A stretch of DNA of 42,193 nucleotides from Atkinsonella hypoxylon. Its lineage: Eukaryota > Ascomycota > Sordariomycetes > Hypocreales > Clavicipitaceae. The notes under the pieces were generated by a model. That model saw nothing but the letters and a program-made list of their open reading frames with translations, was not told the DNA's origin and did no database searches. Positions 23,886-33,773 of the stretch are shown here, one piece after another (position 1 is the first letter of the stretch; every line of letters begins with the position of its first letter). The stretch is from the NCBI GenBank assembly GCA_000729835.1, contig JFHB01000244.1, forward strand, positions 1 to 42,193. Reading direction: 5' to 3'. The translations under genes were made by a program, and so were the position numbers.

Positions 23886-23929
23886 ATGGATGGATGGATG
23901 GATGGATGGATGGATGGATGGATGGATGG
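23886..23929. repeat. (ATGG)11 tetranucleotide microsatellite
   Basis: Eleven perfect copies. Depending on frame and strand it reads as Met-Asp-Gly-Trp or Ile-His-Pro-Ser repeats, which explains several spurious open frames here. Confidence 0.95.
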
Positions 23930-25085
23930 GCGCAATCAATGTCAATGTCGTGTCTGATTGGATCATGCAATCAACGCCTGGTCCAGGTGCATGGAACCAA
24001 GCCAGGATGGAGGGTAGCCAGCGAGGTGACAATTTCACCGGCAGTATCTGTAGGCAAAGTATAGGCAGTATCTGTCCGTTAAATGGTCAATGACTCTGCT
24101 GAGCGAGCATTATACACAGTAGGTGTGGACCGCCAAGGATGTCTCTGTCTCTGCCTCCTGCCTCTTTCTGCCTCTTTCTGCCTCTGCCTCCTGCCTGGGC
24201 GGCTGAGGCTGAATGCATACGAACCACACACACACAACACAAACCTTGGCAACCCCGGTGCACTGACTTGACTGTGTTAGCGAACGCAGCGCAAGACACA
24301 AACGTACCTAGCTAAAAAAGAAAAAAAGAACATCGAGGCCAGGCGAAACGGCATAGATTGCTTGTAATACGTGATTTAGCGACGTCGAGTCACGCAATTC
24401 AGACACGGCAGTTTCGTCCCAGCGAGCGGAGCCCCGACGAGAACCAAAACGCAAGAGAAGCCAAGCCGTCCGACAAGGCAGAGGGCGCGAATCAAGGGCA
24501 ACAGGTCATTACTACGCAGTATGCTCGGACAGAGCCGATGAATCGAGATGAGCAGTGCGCACCGAGGACGGATAGATGTCGACGACGAAGACATCGGACA
24601 AGGCTGGTCTGTGGCCCGTACGGTACGCTCGCTCGGTGTGTCCGCGTTGTTTTGTACCAATCGTGTGTGAAGTACGCCGTAGTGAGCTTCCAAGGCTTTT
24701 GAGCTAGCAGTAGTCATAATAGCTAAATTAATAGCTTCTTTATAAGCAGTATTGTGATATAACTTACTTATTTTTTACAATATTCTCCTCGGCTAGCTAC
24801 CCACCTAGGCAGGCAGTACGGAGTAGGGACTACGGAATATAAGACCTATTATAATGTAGCTCTTTGTAGCTGTAGTACTTCTGCTGTCGTATGAAATAGT
24901 GGGTGCAGCATGTACCTTGAATGCAGCCCTTTTGATTGGCTCAATATAGCGGATCGGTACGGGGGAACAGCCTTGGGTGCTTGTTAACCATGTTTTCCTG
25001 AGCTGGGTATTGCTGAGAGTGCTCTTCGTTTCTTCCTTTTTTTCTTTTTGTTTTTCCCTGCTGCTAATGGTTGAGGTCATGGTGG

Positions 25086-25146
25086 AGAAAAGTGTTGTCC
25101 TCCTTAGGTGAATAGGTAGGTACCTACCTAGGTACCTTGGTACATG
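25086..25146. repeat. Cluster of AGGTACCT / CCTAGGTACC palindromes
   Basis: Overlapping palindromes built from AGGTAGGTACCTACCTAGGTA. A second cluster at about 25380-25445 has the same units, and singletons occur near 25608, 25830, 16640 and 35870. They may form hairpins. The role is unknown. Confidence 0.75.
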
Positions 25147-27065
25147 GTAGGCAGACAGTTCGTTCGTTCGTTCGCAGAGCCAGAGCCAGAGCCAGCGGCA
25201 GGTTCCGATGGTTCCCTCATCACGCCTCAGATTTATTATGAATCTAGCCTCTACGGAGTGTTCCGTAATTACAAGGGAGGCTACAAGATAGGCGTAATTA
25301 CGGTGCTCCTTTTTGACTTTTGTATTCCATAAATGGCAGAGCATTCATTGTATTCCGTAGGTGCCTGGGTAATTCTGATACCTAGTATCTAGTACCTGAG
25401 GTAGGGTACCTACCAGGTACCTAGGTAGGTAGATACCTAGGTATGCAACCTCTTTACTGTCTGGTGCCTGGTTGTTCCGTGTGGACCCCTTGCGGCTGCA
25501 CGTTGGCGCCGCAGCACGAGGCAAAATGAGCCTCCCACCCAAATCCGGAATCCCTCCAATTTAATCAGGAATTCCCAGTTCCTGGTTGTGCATATATAAC
25601 TACCTACGTACCTAGTAGTTACTCCGTTCTCTACTACCTGAGGTCCTCCTCATGCTAGTGCATTAAGAACGCTGATCCATAAATTGTACCGTCCTTCTAT
25701 AACATGTTTATGATCTTCTGTTTCCTGGGAGTTGTAGAGTATATCACATTAATCCCAGCACGATAAAAAGAACGCCTGCAATTGTGTGACAGTCCAGGTA
25801 CTGTGCGCTCGTGGGTGCTCAAGGACCTAGGTACATTCGGTAGGTACATTCGGTAGACTCAACCGGGCTTCTTGTCTTCCTTCTGGTTTCGGCCCCTTGA
25901 GGCATTCGATTCGAGCGCGCCCGGGCCTTGATACAGTCGCTCTTTCCTTCTTTGCTTATCAACAGACTTATCGGCCCAACTAGTTAGTTATCGACGTACC
26001 TAAAAGGAAAGGACCTGAAAGGGAAGTAGACGCACAAGCCTCATACTCCGCACCCACGCTCTACAGCTCGACTTTCGACATTTTGGACCAGACCAGACCA
26101 CATGATGAATTGGACCATAAGCTGTACAAGCTAAGCTGGTGTACAAGCTGGTGGCATCTCGTATCCAAGAGGAGCACTGACGGATCATCTTCCTTCTATC
26201 GCAACAGCCTGTCCGCAGCGATAGCGCACTCTCTTCTCCGCCTTCGCCTCGTATGGCGCATTGTTCTTTTCCACCGTCTGTGCCCCGTCTGCACGGCCAC
26301 GGCCGGCTGATGCTGGCGATGCGCCGATACGGTGACCTGCTGATACTTGACAACAAAGCGCGCACGTATCACCCAAGATGGCTTACAGTTTGAGCGAAAC
26401 GGCGGCAGCGTGAGTTGATTGGGACGGACAAACAAGCCGTCTTGCTTCCCAGTTGCACAGGACACGGCACTGCGTTCAAAGTCTGAGGGAGGTTTTTTTT
26501 TTTTTTTTTTCGTTTCCGCGTTTCCTACATGGTATACTGACCTATGTATAGTGCGCTGCAGCCGCTCGACAGCATTGGGTTTCTGGTCTTTAATATGTGT
26601 AGTGTTGGTCACTGCAGTCTAAAGCACATGCATGGCACAAAACCTCACCATTTTTTTTTTGGGGGGGGGGGGCGGGGGGTCATTGTGCTCGGTCTTTCTC
26701 CTCTGGGACAAAGTCAGCATGGATCACATCAGCGCTTCGGGCGCCAATGGCAATTCTGCGTTCTGGAACTCGGTCATAGCCAGAGAGAAGTCGGTGGTAT
26801 GCATGCATGCATGCCATGCCAACATTATGTAACTGTAACGCTTGAAAGCTATGAAGCTGGATGACGCCAACAAGCAAAATCATAGAACAGCAACTACGGA
26901 CTCCTGTCAGCCCACAAAGCGAGGCTCCGAGGCGGTTGCATTCTCGATCACAACATGCCATCTATTCCACGTGGTTGCTATTTTTAACGGTGCCGCATCA
27001 CACCCACTTGGTTCAACTTTGGCGCTTGAATTGGCTGGCTGGCCCTACTCCGTAAACGCCAGCAC

Positions 27066-27150
27066 AGTTTGTACGTCATTGTGATATATATATATATATA
27101 TATATGTTTGTACGTCATTGTGATTAATATATATATATATATATATGCAT
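27066..27150. repeat. Tandem duplication of TTTGTACGTCATTGTGAT with (TA)n tails
   Basis: An 18-bp unit occurs twice, each time followed by an (AT)n run of about 20 bp, giving a roughly 40-bp direct repeat. Further TATG-type repeats continue to about 27175. Confidence 0.85.
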
Positions 27151-27536
27151 GTATGTATATATGTATATATATATTTATTTTCTATCCATCAGGGGGCTAG
27201 ATGCTCGCATTGACAGCTTGAACTCCACGCGGAGTCTTGCCAGGGAACCTGACCGTGCTGGCATTCAACGCCCCAGAATAGCATCGGGTCGTAGCAAAAT
27301 GTCTTTGACAGTTGCAATGCAGCAAGGATGCCAGCCAATTATAGCAGGTGCAAGGAAGATAGATACTTGATCTTGAAGGTAGCCGTCAGGAATCCAGATA
27401 CCTCGAGCCTCAATAAATTGTCCAAAAAAAGTCCCAGTTCAGCACCCTCACCAAATCAAAATAGTTTACGTCCCCATAGTTCATCACAATCCCTTTGCGT
27501 CATCAAACTCGACGAACACCGGTGCCATGCATTCGC

Positions 27537-27572
27537 ATTCACATCCGCATCCGCATCCGCATCCGCATTCCA
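27537..27572. repeat. (CATCCG)n hexamer repeat
   Basis: About five to six imperfect copies of CATCCG/CATTCG flanked by related sequence. Non-coding as far as can be seen. Confidence 0.8.
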
Positions 27573-27910
27573 AGCCTCTTTCACCCTTCCAACTTCCCAT
27601 CCCAGTCCGGCCCAGGACCAGCGAGACGCATGGAATTTCTTTTCCTGCTTCGGCTTCCTCGGCTGCCGGACATTGGCCATGCTATTGAGAAATTTGTAAG
27701 CACATCGCCAGTTGAATTGCAACTGAACTAGGTACTTTTTACAGATCGACAGTTAATCACAGAAATCACAGAGACAAGAGCCATGTTCTGTCAACTTGAT
27801 CCAATTAAGCTAACCAAATTCGCTTGGGAGAAAGGAGCACGCGCGACTTCATGTGTCTTGTCTCCTGCTTTGTGTTTGTGCTCGAATGTTCGTCTCGTTC
27901 GTCTCCCTCC

Positions 27911-29464
27911 CTATACAGTCAAACCCGCTGCCACCAATTCTGTCACAATTTTAAATCTGTTCATTTTGAAGAAAGTATAGGCCCGTCCAAGGTCAATACC
28001 AACATTGCCAGACAACTTTGGCTGCAGTTGTACCCATTCACGGGGTTTAGTCCCTTTAGGCAAGGCCGCTGGCAGACATTTGAGCAAGTTCAGCCGTATG
28101 ATTCTCAAGTATCCGAAATCGATTGCCGGTCTCAACCTTAGAGCTGAGCGAAAGCTTGTATGCATGCTCACAAGACCGTACATGCTTGTGGCATAATACA
28201 TGGCGGTCCTGCCCTCATCGTCCCTCATGTGCACATCGGCGCCAGCGTCAATGAGGATCTGGACACATTGAAATGCGCCAATACTTGCCGCAACCATTAA
28301 AGGCGTGTGTCCCGATGAGCATTGGACGTTGACTTGGGCCCCGCAACGAACCAGACGGCTGACGAGATGATGCTGCTGAGTCTCAATCAATTGCATCAAG
28401 AACATGCTGCCCTCTGTGTTGGGGCCGGTGTTCAATCGGGCGCCACGATCGAGCAGTAAGCCCACCAGCGGCAATCTCCTGTGGTATCTGGATGCGTAGT
28501 CTAGGGGAGTTAGTTTCAATACATCTTTCAAATTTGGCCGGGCCCGATGTTGCAGCAAATGACCAAGTATCTAGCCACGTCCTTCCGCAGCATAGCTTAA
28601 AGGAGTCCTTTGTAAGGCATCGCTTATATTCGGATTGGCCCCATGAGCAATCAAGAGCTCGACTAATCTTTGGTTGCCCGTGTGGGCAGCCAAAGACAGC
28701 ATGGTATGCCCGCGACCGTCCTGGAAGTCTATGTCATAATCCGTGACCAACAGCCTGCTGATGATGTCCACACGCCCTAAACTCACAGCATTTGAAATAG
28801 GCGTGGCGAGATTGCCATTGCTCTGGTAAATGTCTGCCCCAGCCCAGAATAAGATGAAGAAGGTCCTATAGCCGTTTGCCTGACTTGCTAGGAACAGTGG
28901 TGTATTGCCGCGAATATCCTGGGCGTTGACATCCGCTTGGTAGTCCAGCAAGAGCTGTACCGCTTCAAAGTGTCCATGACGTGCGCGATGATGCAGCGGT
29001 GTCTCAGACACGCGATTCACGGCATTGACCTGTGCCCCATTTCTTAAGAGGTATTCCATGACATCCAAACGCCCATGGTAAGCCGCCAGTCCTAGTACCG
29101 TATGTCCATCTCGCAAGGCTTTCTTCTCCACATCAGCCCCGTGCTCGACGAGCAACCTGACAATGCGCACACAACCGCGTCTCGCCGCAATCATGAGGAC
29201 CGTCTCTCTGCTCAGTCCCTTTGGCGACTCGACTTCTGCTCCGTAAAGGAGCGCTTTCGTTACGACACTCGGAAGATCTTTCACGACCCCGTGATAAAGA
29301 GCCTGGTTGAGGGAATGCAGGTCCCTGTGACAATACAGTCGCTTTTCGACGATGATGGAAAGCCACTTCGATGTTAAGCATAATGAGCGGAGGTCTCTGC
29401 TGGAAAAGAGGTGATCTGCTATCTGAATGATTAACTCGACGGGCAAATCTTGTAGTAATACCAT
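27911..29464 (-). pseudogene. F-box/ankyrin-repeat protein gene with one in-frame stop
   Basis: A single frame runs from ATG 29464 to a stop at 27911, broken only by TAG at 28573-28571. The N-terminal 40 residues are F-box-like (LPVELIIQIADHLFSSRDLRSL). Ankyrin repeats follow from about residue 80, with units such as RETVLMIAARRGCVRIVRLL and SETPLHHRARHGHFEAVQLL. The stop falls at codon 298, inside an ankyrin repeat whose 33-residue register is perfectly kept across it. Downstream, 219 more codons are open and include at least three further repeats (GHTPLMVAASIGAFQCVQIL). F-box/ankyrin proteins are usually SCF adaptors that bind targets through the repeats. The intact frame after the stop argues for a very recent nonsense change, a sequencing error, or a truncated but still functional 297-residue protein. 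An intron over the stop is unlikely because it would delete a canonical repeat and has no good donor. Confidence 0.85.
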
Positions 29465-29793
29465 GGTGAGCCGCAGCTGATCTTAAGAAGATGAAGAGTT
29501 CGCTAGGAGATGAATAAAAAGCCATAGAATGTGGAGTTGGAGGACAACGAAAAAAGAGGAGGAATATTGAATGTTTCGATCGTTCTATGCTTTTGTGCCC
29601 TCGGTTCCTTCTTGTTATTTTGTTGCTTTGCTGCCTCAGAGAGACATGGTCCTTCCTTGCCAGCAGGCGCACAGAGGCTTCTCTCTTAACGCACACATAC
29701 TGTCTTGTTCATCTCACTGAGATTAACGAATCAAAGTCGTAGAATCGTCGGGATGCTATGAACAATTCGCACTCAATGCAGAAAGAGTGGCAT

Positions 29794-29912
29794 GAATGCT
29801 CATCAGTGTATATAATTTATTGGCGTTACAACGAATGTCTACCGCGAGTCAAACGCTCAGCAGCAAAACTGCAAAACAGACCGACTCCTTGCCACAATTC
29901 GAGTTCATGCCT
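29794..29912 (+). repeat. Dispersed repeat, copy 1 (~119 bp)
   Basis: Same orientation as a second copy at 35936-36051. Over the first 94 aligned bases I count 9 differences, 8 of them transitions; the rest aligns with small gaps. No coding potential is shared, because copy 2 breaks the short frame that is open in copy 1. Confidence 0.9.
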
Positions 29913-31617
29913 TTGACGAGACTTGTTTTCGCACGGAACTTAGATGCACTGGACTGCAAGGCGATCAACAGCAGCCTTTCCCAACTCCGTTTGACTGGGT
30001 GAAGAGCGAACTGCAGTTTTTGACACGGGAAACTGGCGTTCAAGATTTGCGGCTTGTGCTTGTGCTTGTGTGCTTGTGCTCTTCTATACCTGAAACAGCG
30101 ATTGGCGATCATACTTATCGCGTAGCAGAAGCGAGGAAAGCAAATTGCCGTTGCTGTAAGCTATCTGAGTTTCAATACCGTTATCCGTATATAAACTGCA
30201 TGATATTTCGTAGCCCTTCGAGATCGCCGGCGATTGTTCCTGAATTGCCCTTGGCAACCCTCCTTCTGTGTAGCTGCCCCAAATCAGCGGCCCATGCATC
30301 GCCACATACATCAAGAATCGCAGTATCCGCCTTGGCATCGCCTTGGATAATACCAGCTTTATGTAACCCCCAGGCGCTGATGGAAAATATCTTTCCATGG
30401 AGGCGGATCTGACGTGAGTTGAACGTGAGTCAGTCGTAGGATTTGTTCCCGCTGCCGAGCATAAGCACTCTACTAGTTCCCCCATCACAGGGTTCGCTTA
30501 TTGTAGAAAATGAGATATGTCCGACTTTTTTTCCTTTTGAGCCCTACCAGCACGTTGGTGACTTCTCCTTGGACGGGAACAGAGCAACCGCCGAGTCCGG
30601 TGCAAGCAGCTGTGATTGGGACCGAGAGGCTCCGCGTGTGCCTTGGGGCAGACAAGAAAAGATGTCATGGCTCCAAACGGCGGCATTTCCTTTACCAAGG
30701 GAAGTAGGTTTTCATACGGCAACACAGGGACCAGAGGAGAGACGACTCCATGTCGAACGCATGGCCACCAGATTAAGAACGAAGCGTTCGACCCTCTTTG
30801 CGTTATCCCGCGTTGAGGAAAGCCAAAAAACGGTGTGGCCAACCAGGGAAATGAGTCATATATTGATCGCGGAGCAGGGCGATTGTGTCAATAGCAATCG
30901 CCAACCGTCCGAAGGCGCTTGCTCGAGCCGGCTGACCGCCTTCTTTTCGATGGTGCTTCGCGTCATCAAGGACGCATTTCGCTTTGCCGTCTCTTTTCTC
31001 GACCAGGATGTTCTCACCGACTGGGTATCAGGCGGCCACCAGGAAGGACTGCACTATCCGCGCGGCTACCCCGCTTCTGGACCCACTTGTAGGCAGCTGC
31101 CTCTCGATTTCGCGAATAACGTTACTTTCTCTCCATAGCTACAAACGACATTTACATGTAAGAGTATAGAATGTAAGGAGATCTCTCAGAGCTTCTATAC
31201 AAGCTCTCTCAAGATGTACAACCCTATTGCTCTCTTCGATTGTCCCCCATTCTATAGAATTACGCAAACTACTACTTTTGAGTTATGGTCTAAGGCTTCG
31301 CCCAGCCTTATGTGTTGTGCATGCGTGTGTGATAGGTGTCATTGTTCAGATCTCGGCTGGCTGGATCAATCACGTATCCTTTTGCTCCAATTTGTGTACG
31401 GAAGGGGATTGAGCCCACGCCTGGGGAGTGCGCAGTCATCCCCCGATGGCTCTTTAGGCTTCACCATCACATATTGCTGGGATTAGCAATGCAGCTATAG
31501 TGCTATTACGTGTTAAGCAATGAAAACAATGGCTAGTCTGAAACCGGTTGGTTTGTCGGCCGGGTGCCAGAAAATGATTGTGCCAGCTAGGAACCCTGTC
31601 ATCGAGACGGGGAAACG

Positions 31618-31625
31618 TATAAATA
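31618..31625 (+). promoter_or_regulatory. TATA box of the APH-like gene
   Basis: TATAAATA lies 118 bp upstream of the ATG at 31743, followed by a C/T-rich leader (TTCCTTTCCCCC at about 31698-31711). Spacing fits a fungal core promoter. Confidence 0.55.
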
Positions 31626-31742
31626 GTGCTTACCGCCACTGTCCACCCGCTCACAACCAACATCGACCGTCCCGTTAACACAGACTAAAGATCAATCTTC
31701 CTTTCCCCCTTTTGCACACTCTTTGTTCCGCAATTCCTGGCA

Positions 31743-32753
31743 ATGCCGGCGGTTTCTTCTGACAAAGACCTTCCCAAATTGCTCGACACCAGAGCGAAGC
31801 AAGTCAGATGGGCAAAGAAACTGGTTGCCGAGCATCTCGGCAGCACTGCAAAGCGTGTTGACAATCCTCACATCCAGGGAATGTTCAGCAGGACCTTGTT
31901 CTTGACCTTGGCGGATGGCCGTGAGGTAGTGGTACAGTTTCGCACTGAGCCACTCGACCTAGACGCTTTCAAAATTGCAAAGAAGGCTTTGGGCTCCGTT
32001 GTGCCCGATGTTAGAGCTCTGGAGCGCGAGGAATTTGTCAACAGCAATGTTTGGGCTTATTCCCTCAGCCGTATTCCCGGCCAGATGTGGTTTCGCGGAA
32101 TAGCCGGAAAAGGTGCCGACGGTCGAATTGCTATCAACAGATCCCTCGGTCGCATTTTTTCTAAAGGCTGCCTCGCCAACAGCAGTGACGAGGCTGTCGA
32201 TGGCAAGATTCGGCCCCATCTGGAGGCCATCTTGGCATCGCCATTGGAGGAGATTATCCCGTATCGAGAACACGTCAGAGGTTTTCTTGACAAGGTCGAA
32301 CAGCTGAAAAAGCTCCCGCTTTGGGTTGCACATTACGACATTAACGAGGTGAACATTCTGGTCGACGAGGATTGCCACGTTACTGGCTTGGTCGACTGGG
32401 AGTTATCCTCTCCATTGCCATTTGGAGTTGGTTTTGGCCGCATTCACACATTTGCCGGCGAATATGAAGGCGGGGAGTTCTGGATGCCTGATGAGTTTGA
32501 GGTTGCGGAACGAGCCTTTTGGGATGAGCTGTTTAATGGGATGCCAGCAGACATTCGCGACACATTAAAGAAAGAGATGGCCCTAGTCCAGGATGCAGTC
32601 ATGATCGGGACTTTGTTCAATACATTTCATTTTGAGAATGGGAAGGTTGGCTCCAGTCCTGTTTCTCTAAAGGCCCTTCCCAAGTTTCTAACGTACCGGA
32701 TGCCTTTTGTCAGAGGGACTGAGGCGCCGTACCAAGAGACTGGAGCTGCTTAG
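31743..32753 (+). CDS. Aminoglycoside phosphotransferase (APH)-like kinase-fold protein
   Basis: Intronless 336-residue frame with a TATA box upstream. The C-lobe has the APH catalytic signature: HYDINEVNILVDED at about 197-210, giving His197-x-Asp199 and Asn204, followed by GLVDWELSSPLPFG with the metal-binding Asp at about 218. The N-lobe has beta strands (TLFLTLADGREVVVQF, residues 51-66), but a clear nucleotide-binding Lys was not identified; the Val-Val-Gln-Phe strand is where it would lie. Fungal APH-like proteins phosphorylate small molecules or have unknown substrates; this is not evidence of drug resistance. The gene stands alone in a repeat-bounded spacer with no cluster partners. 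The family is fairly sure; the substrate is unknown. Confidence 0.85.
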   Translation: MPAVSSDKDLPKLLDTRAKQVRWAKKLVAEHLGSTAKRVDNPHIQGMFSRTLFLTLADGREVVVQFRTEPLDLDAFKIAKKALGSVVPDVRALEREEFVNSNVWAYSLSRIPGQMWFRGIAGKGADGRIAINRSLGRIFSKGCLANSSDEAVDGKIRPHLEAILASPLEEIIPYREHVRGFLDKVEQLKKLPLWVAHYDINEVNILVDEDCHVTGLVDWELSSPLPFGVGFGRIHTFAGEYEGGEFWMPDEFEVAERAFWDELFNGMPADIRDTLKKEMALVQDAVMIGTLFNTFHFENGKVGSSPVSLKALPKFLTYRMPFVRGTEAPYQETGAA

Positions 32754-33733
32754 CTAGTGCGCATCCCATGTCGTGCTCATTGTAGAAGACGGGTTAAACA
32801 GACACCAGATTTGGCAGATCAAATAAAGCTCCTTATGACGACCGAGGGCGCCAGGCAAGTGTATTGTGCAAATTTCGATGGACAGACCGTACACTCGAAC
32901 TGCAGGCTCCATGATGGTCTAGAGTAGAGCCGGCTGCATGCGGCAACACAACGGTGCACAGAGGCGCCAGGAAAGTACCAACATCGTTGATGGATCGACC
33001 ATTCGGGGAGCAGGTGGGCTGGAATTTCACGAAGATGCCCTAGGTTCAAGTCATTTCCACAGCTTGCTCGCGAAAATCTTTCCTGTGTCGGTGTTCATCA
33101 ACCGGAAAGTTGAAGCCAGCATCTCCACAGCTTGGTCGTGATCTCCACAGGAATCCCAGTAGAAAAATCGTCATCACTAGCACCAGCAGTCGTGTCAAAC
33201 ATGGCAGCTCGGCAAGTTTGTGAGTCATTCGCAATCGATTTACCATTTTCGCTCTCTTGTTCCGGTGGCTGAGACGCTAGCATTACCAACAGCATGTTGC
33301 ATCATGCTTAGATGCCAGGAATCGCACGATGAAGTGGCATGACCAACGTATTATTGGGCCTGCCCACTTCGCCTGCTTGAGATATTGTACACGTGACATC
33401 CTGCTGGATCATTTAGTAGATGTGCTAGGCCAATCAAGGCTAGCCTATAACCTAGCCCGGCACGAAAGTGGCCGTGGTTGGTCACACCCAACTTCACACA
33501 CGTCCTTACGTAGCGTGAAGGGAACACGTCTTGTCATCTCAAGGTCTTCTATTAAATCTAGATTCCTGTTGAGGCCCGCGTGCCGCTCGATAACTCCAGG
33601 CAGCTGCCTGGCTTGGCGCCGCATGCTTAGGTCTACTCCAGCCTATTAAGAGACTGGGCCTCGCGTAATAAATCACCTACTAAGCCCTATCCCAGCCGGA
33701 TGTATCGGTAACACCTAGGCGCGGGGAAAGCTT

Positions 33734-33773
33734 CGACTACGTTTGACTACGTTTGACTACGTTTGACTACGTT
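33734..33773. repeat. (TGACTACGTT)4 tandem repeat
   Basis: Four consecutive 10-bp units; the first differs at its first base (CGACTACGTT). The unit length is close to one helical turn. Confidence 0.9.

Larger units (their letters stand above)
22604..27910. other. 5.3-kb gene-poor spacer rich in microsatellites and short motifs
   Basis: Lies upstream of RLM1. No gene is supported despite several open frames, whose translations are driven by simple repeats. It contains CAG, ATGG, TA and hexamer repeats (listed separately), poly-purine tracts near 23760-23870, and two clusters of CCTAGGTACC-like palindromes near 25100-25150 and 25380-25445. TACGGAGTA motifs occur near 24817, 25252 and 27047. 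Confidence 0.55.
29465..31742. other. Spacer between the ankyrin and APH-like genes
   Basis: Holds repeat copy 1 (29794-29912) and the promoters of both flanking, divergently oriented genes. The longest open frame (30443-31138, +) has no recognised domain, and no start or splice evidence supports it. Confidence 0.5.

Noticed and set aside
23471..24038. Minus-strand frames with Ile-His-Pro-Ser and poly-Cys/Leu repeats
   Set aside because: These are the ATGG and CAG microsatellites read as protein.
24805..25344. 179-codon minus-strand frame
   Set aside because: Much of it is translated palindrome cluster and low-complexity DNA (runs of KEKKEE and Tyr/Leu); no domain.
30443..31138. 231-codon plus-strand frame
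   Set aside because: No domain, signal or repeat pattern; composition looks like translated spacer and no splice or promoter signal supports it.
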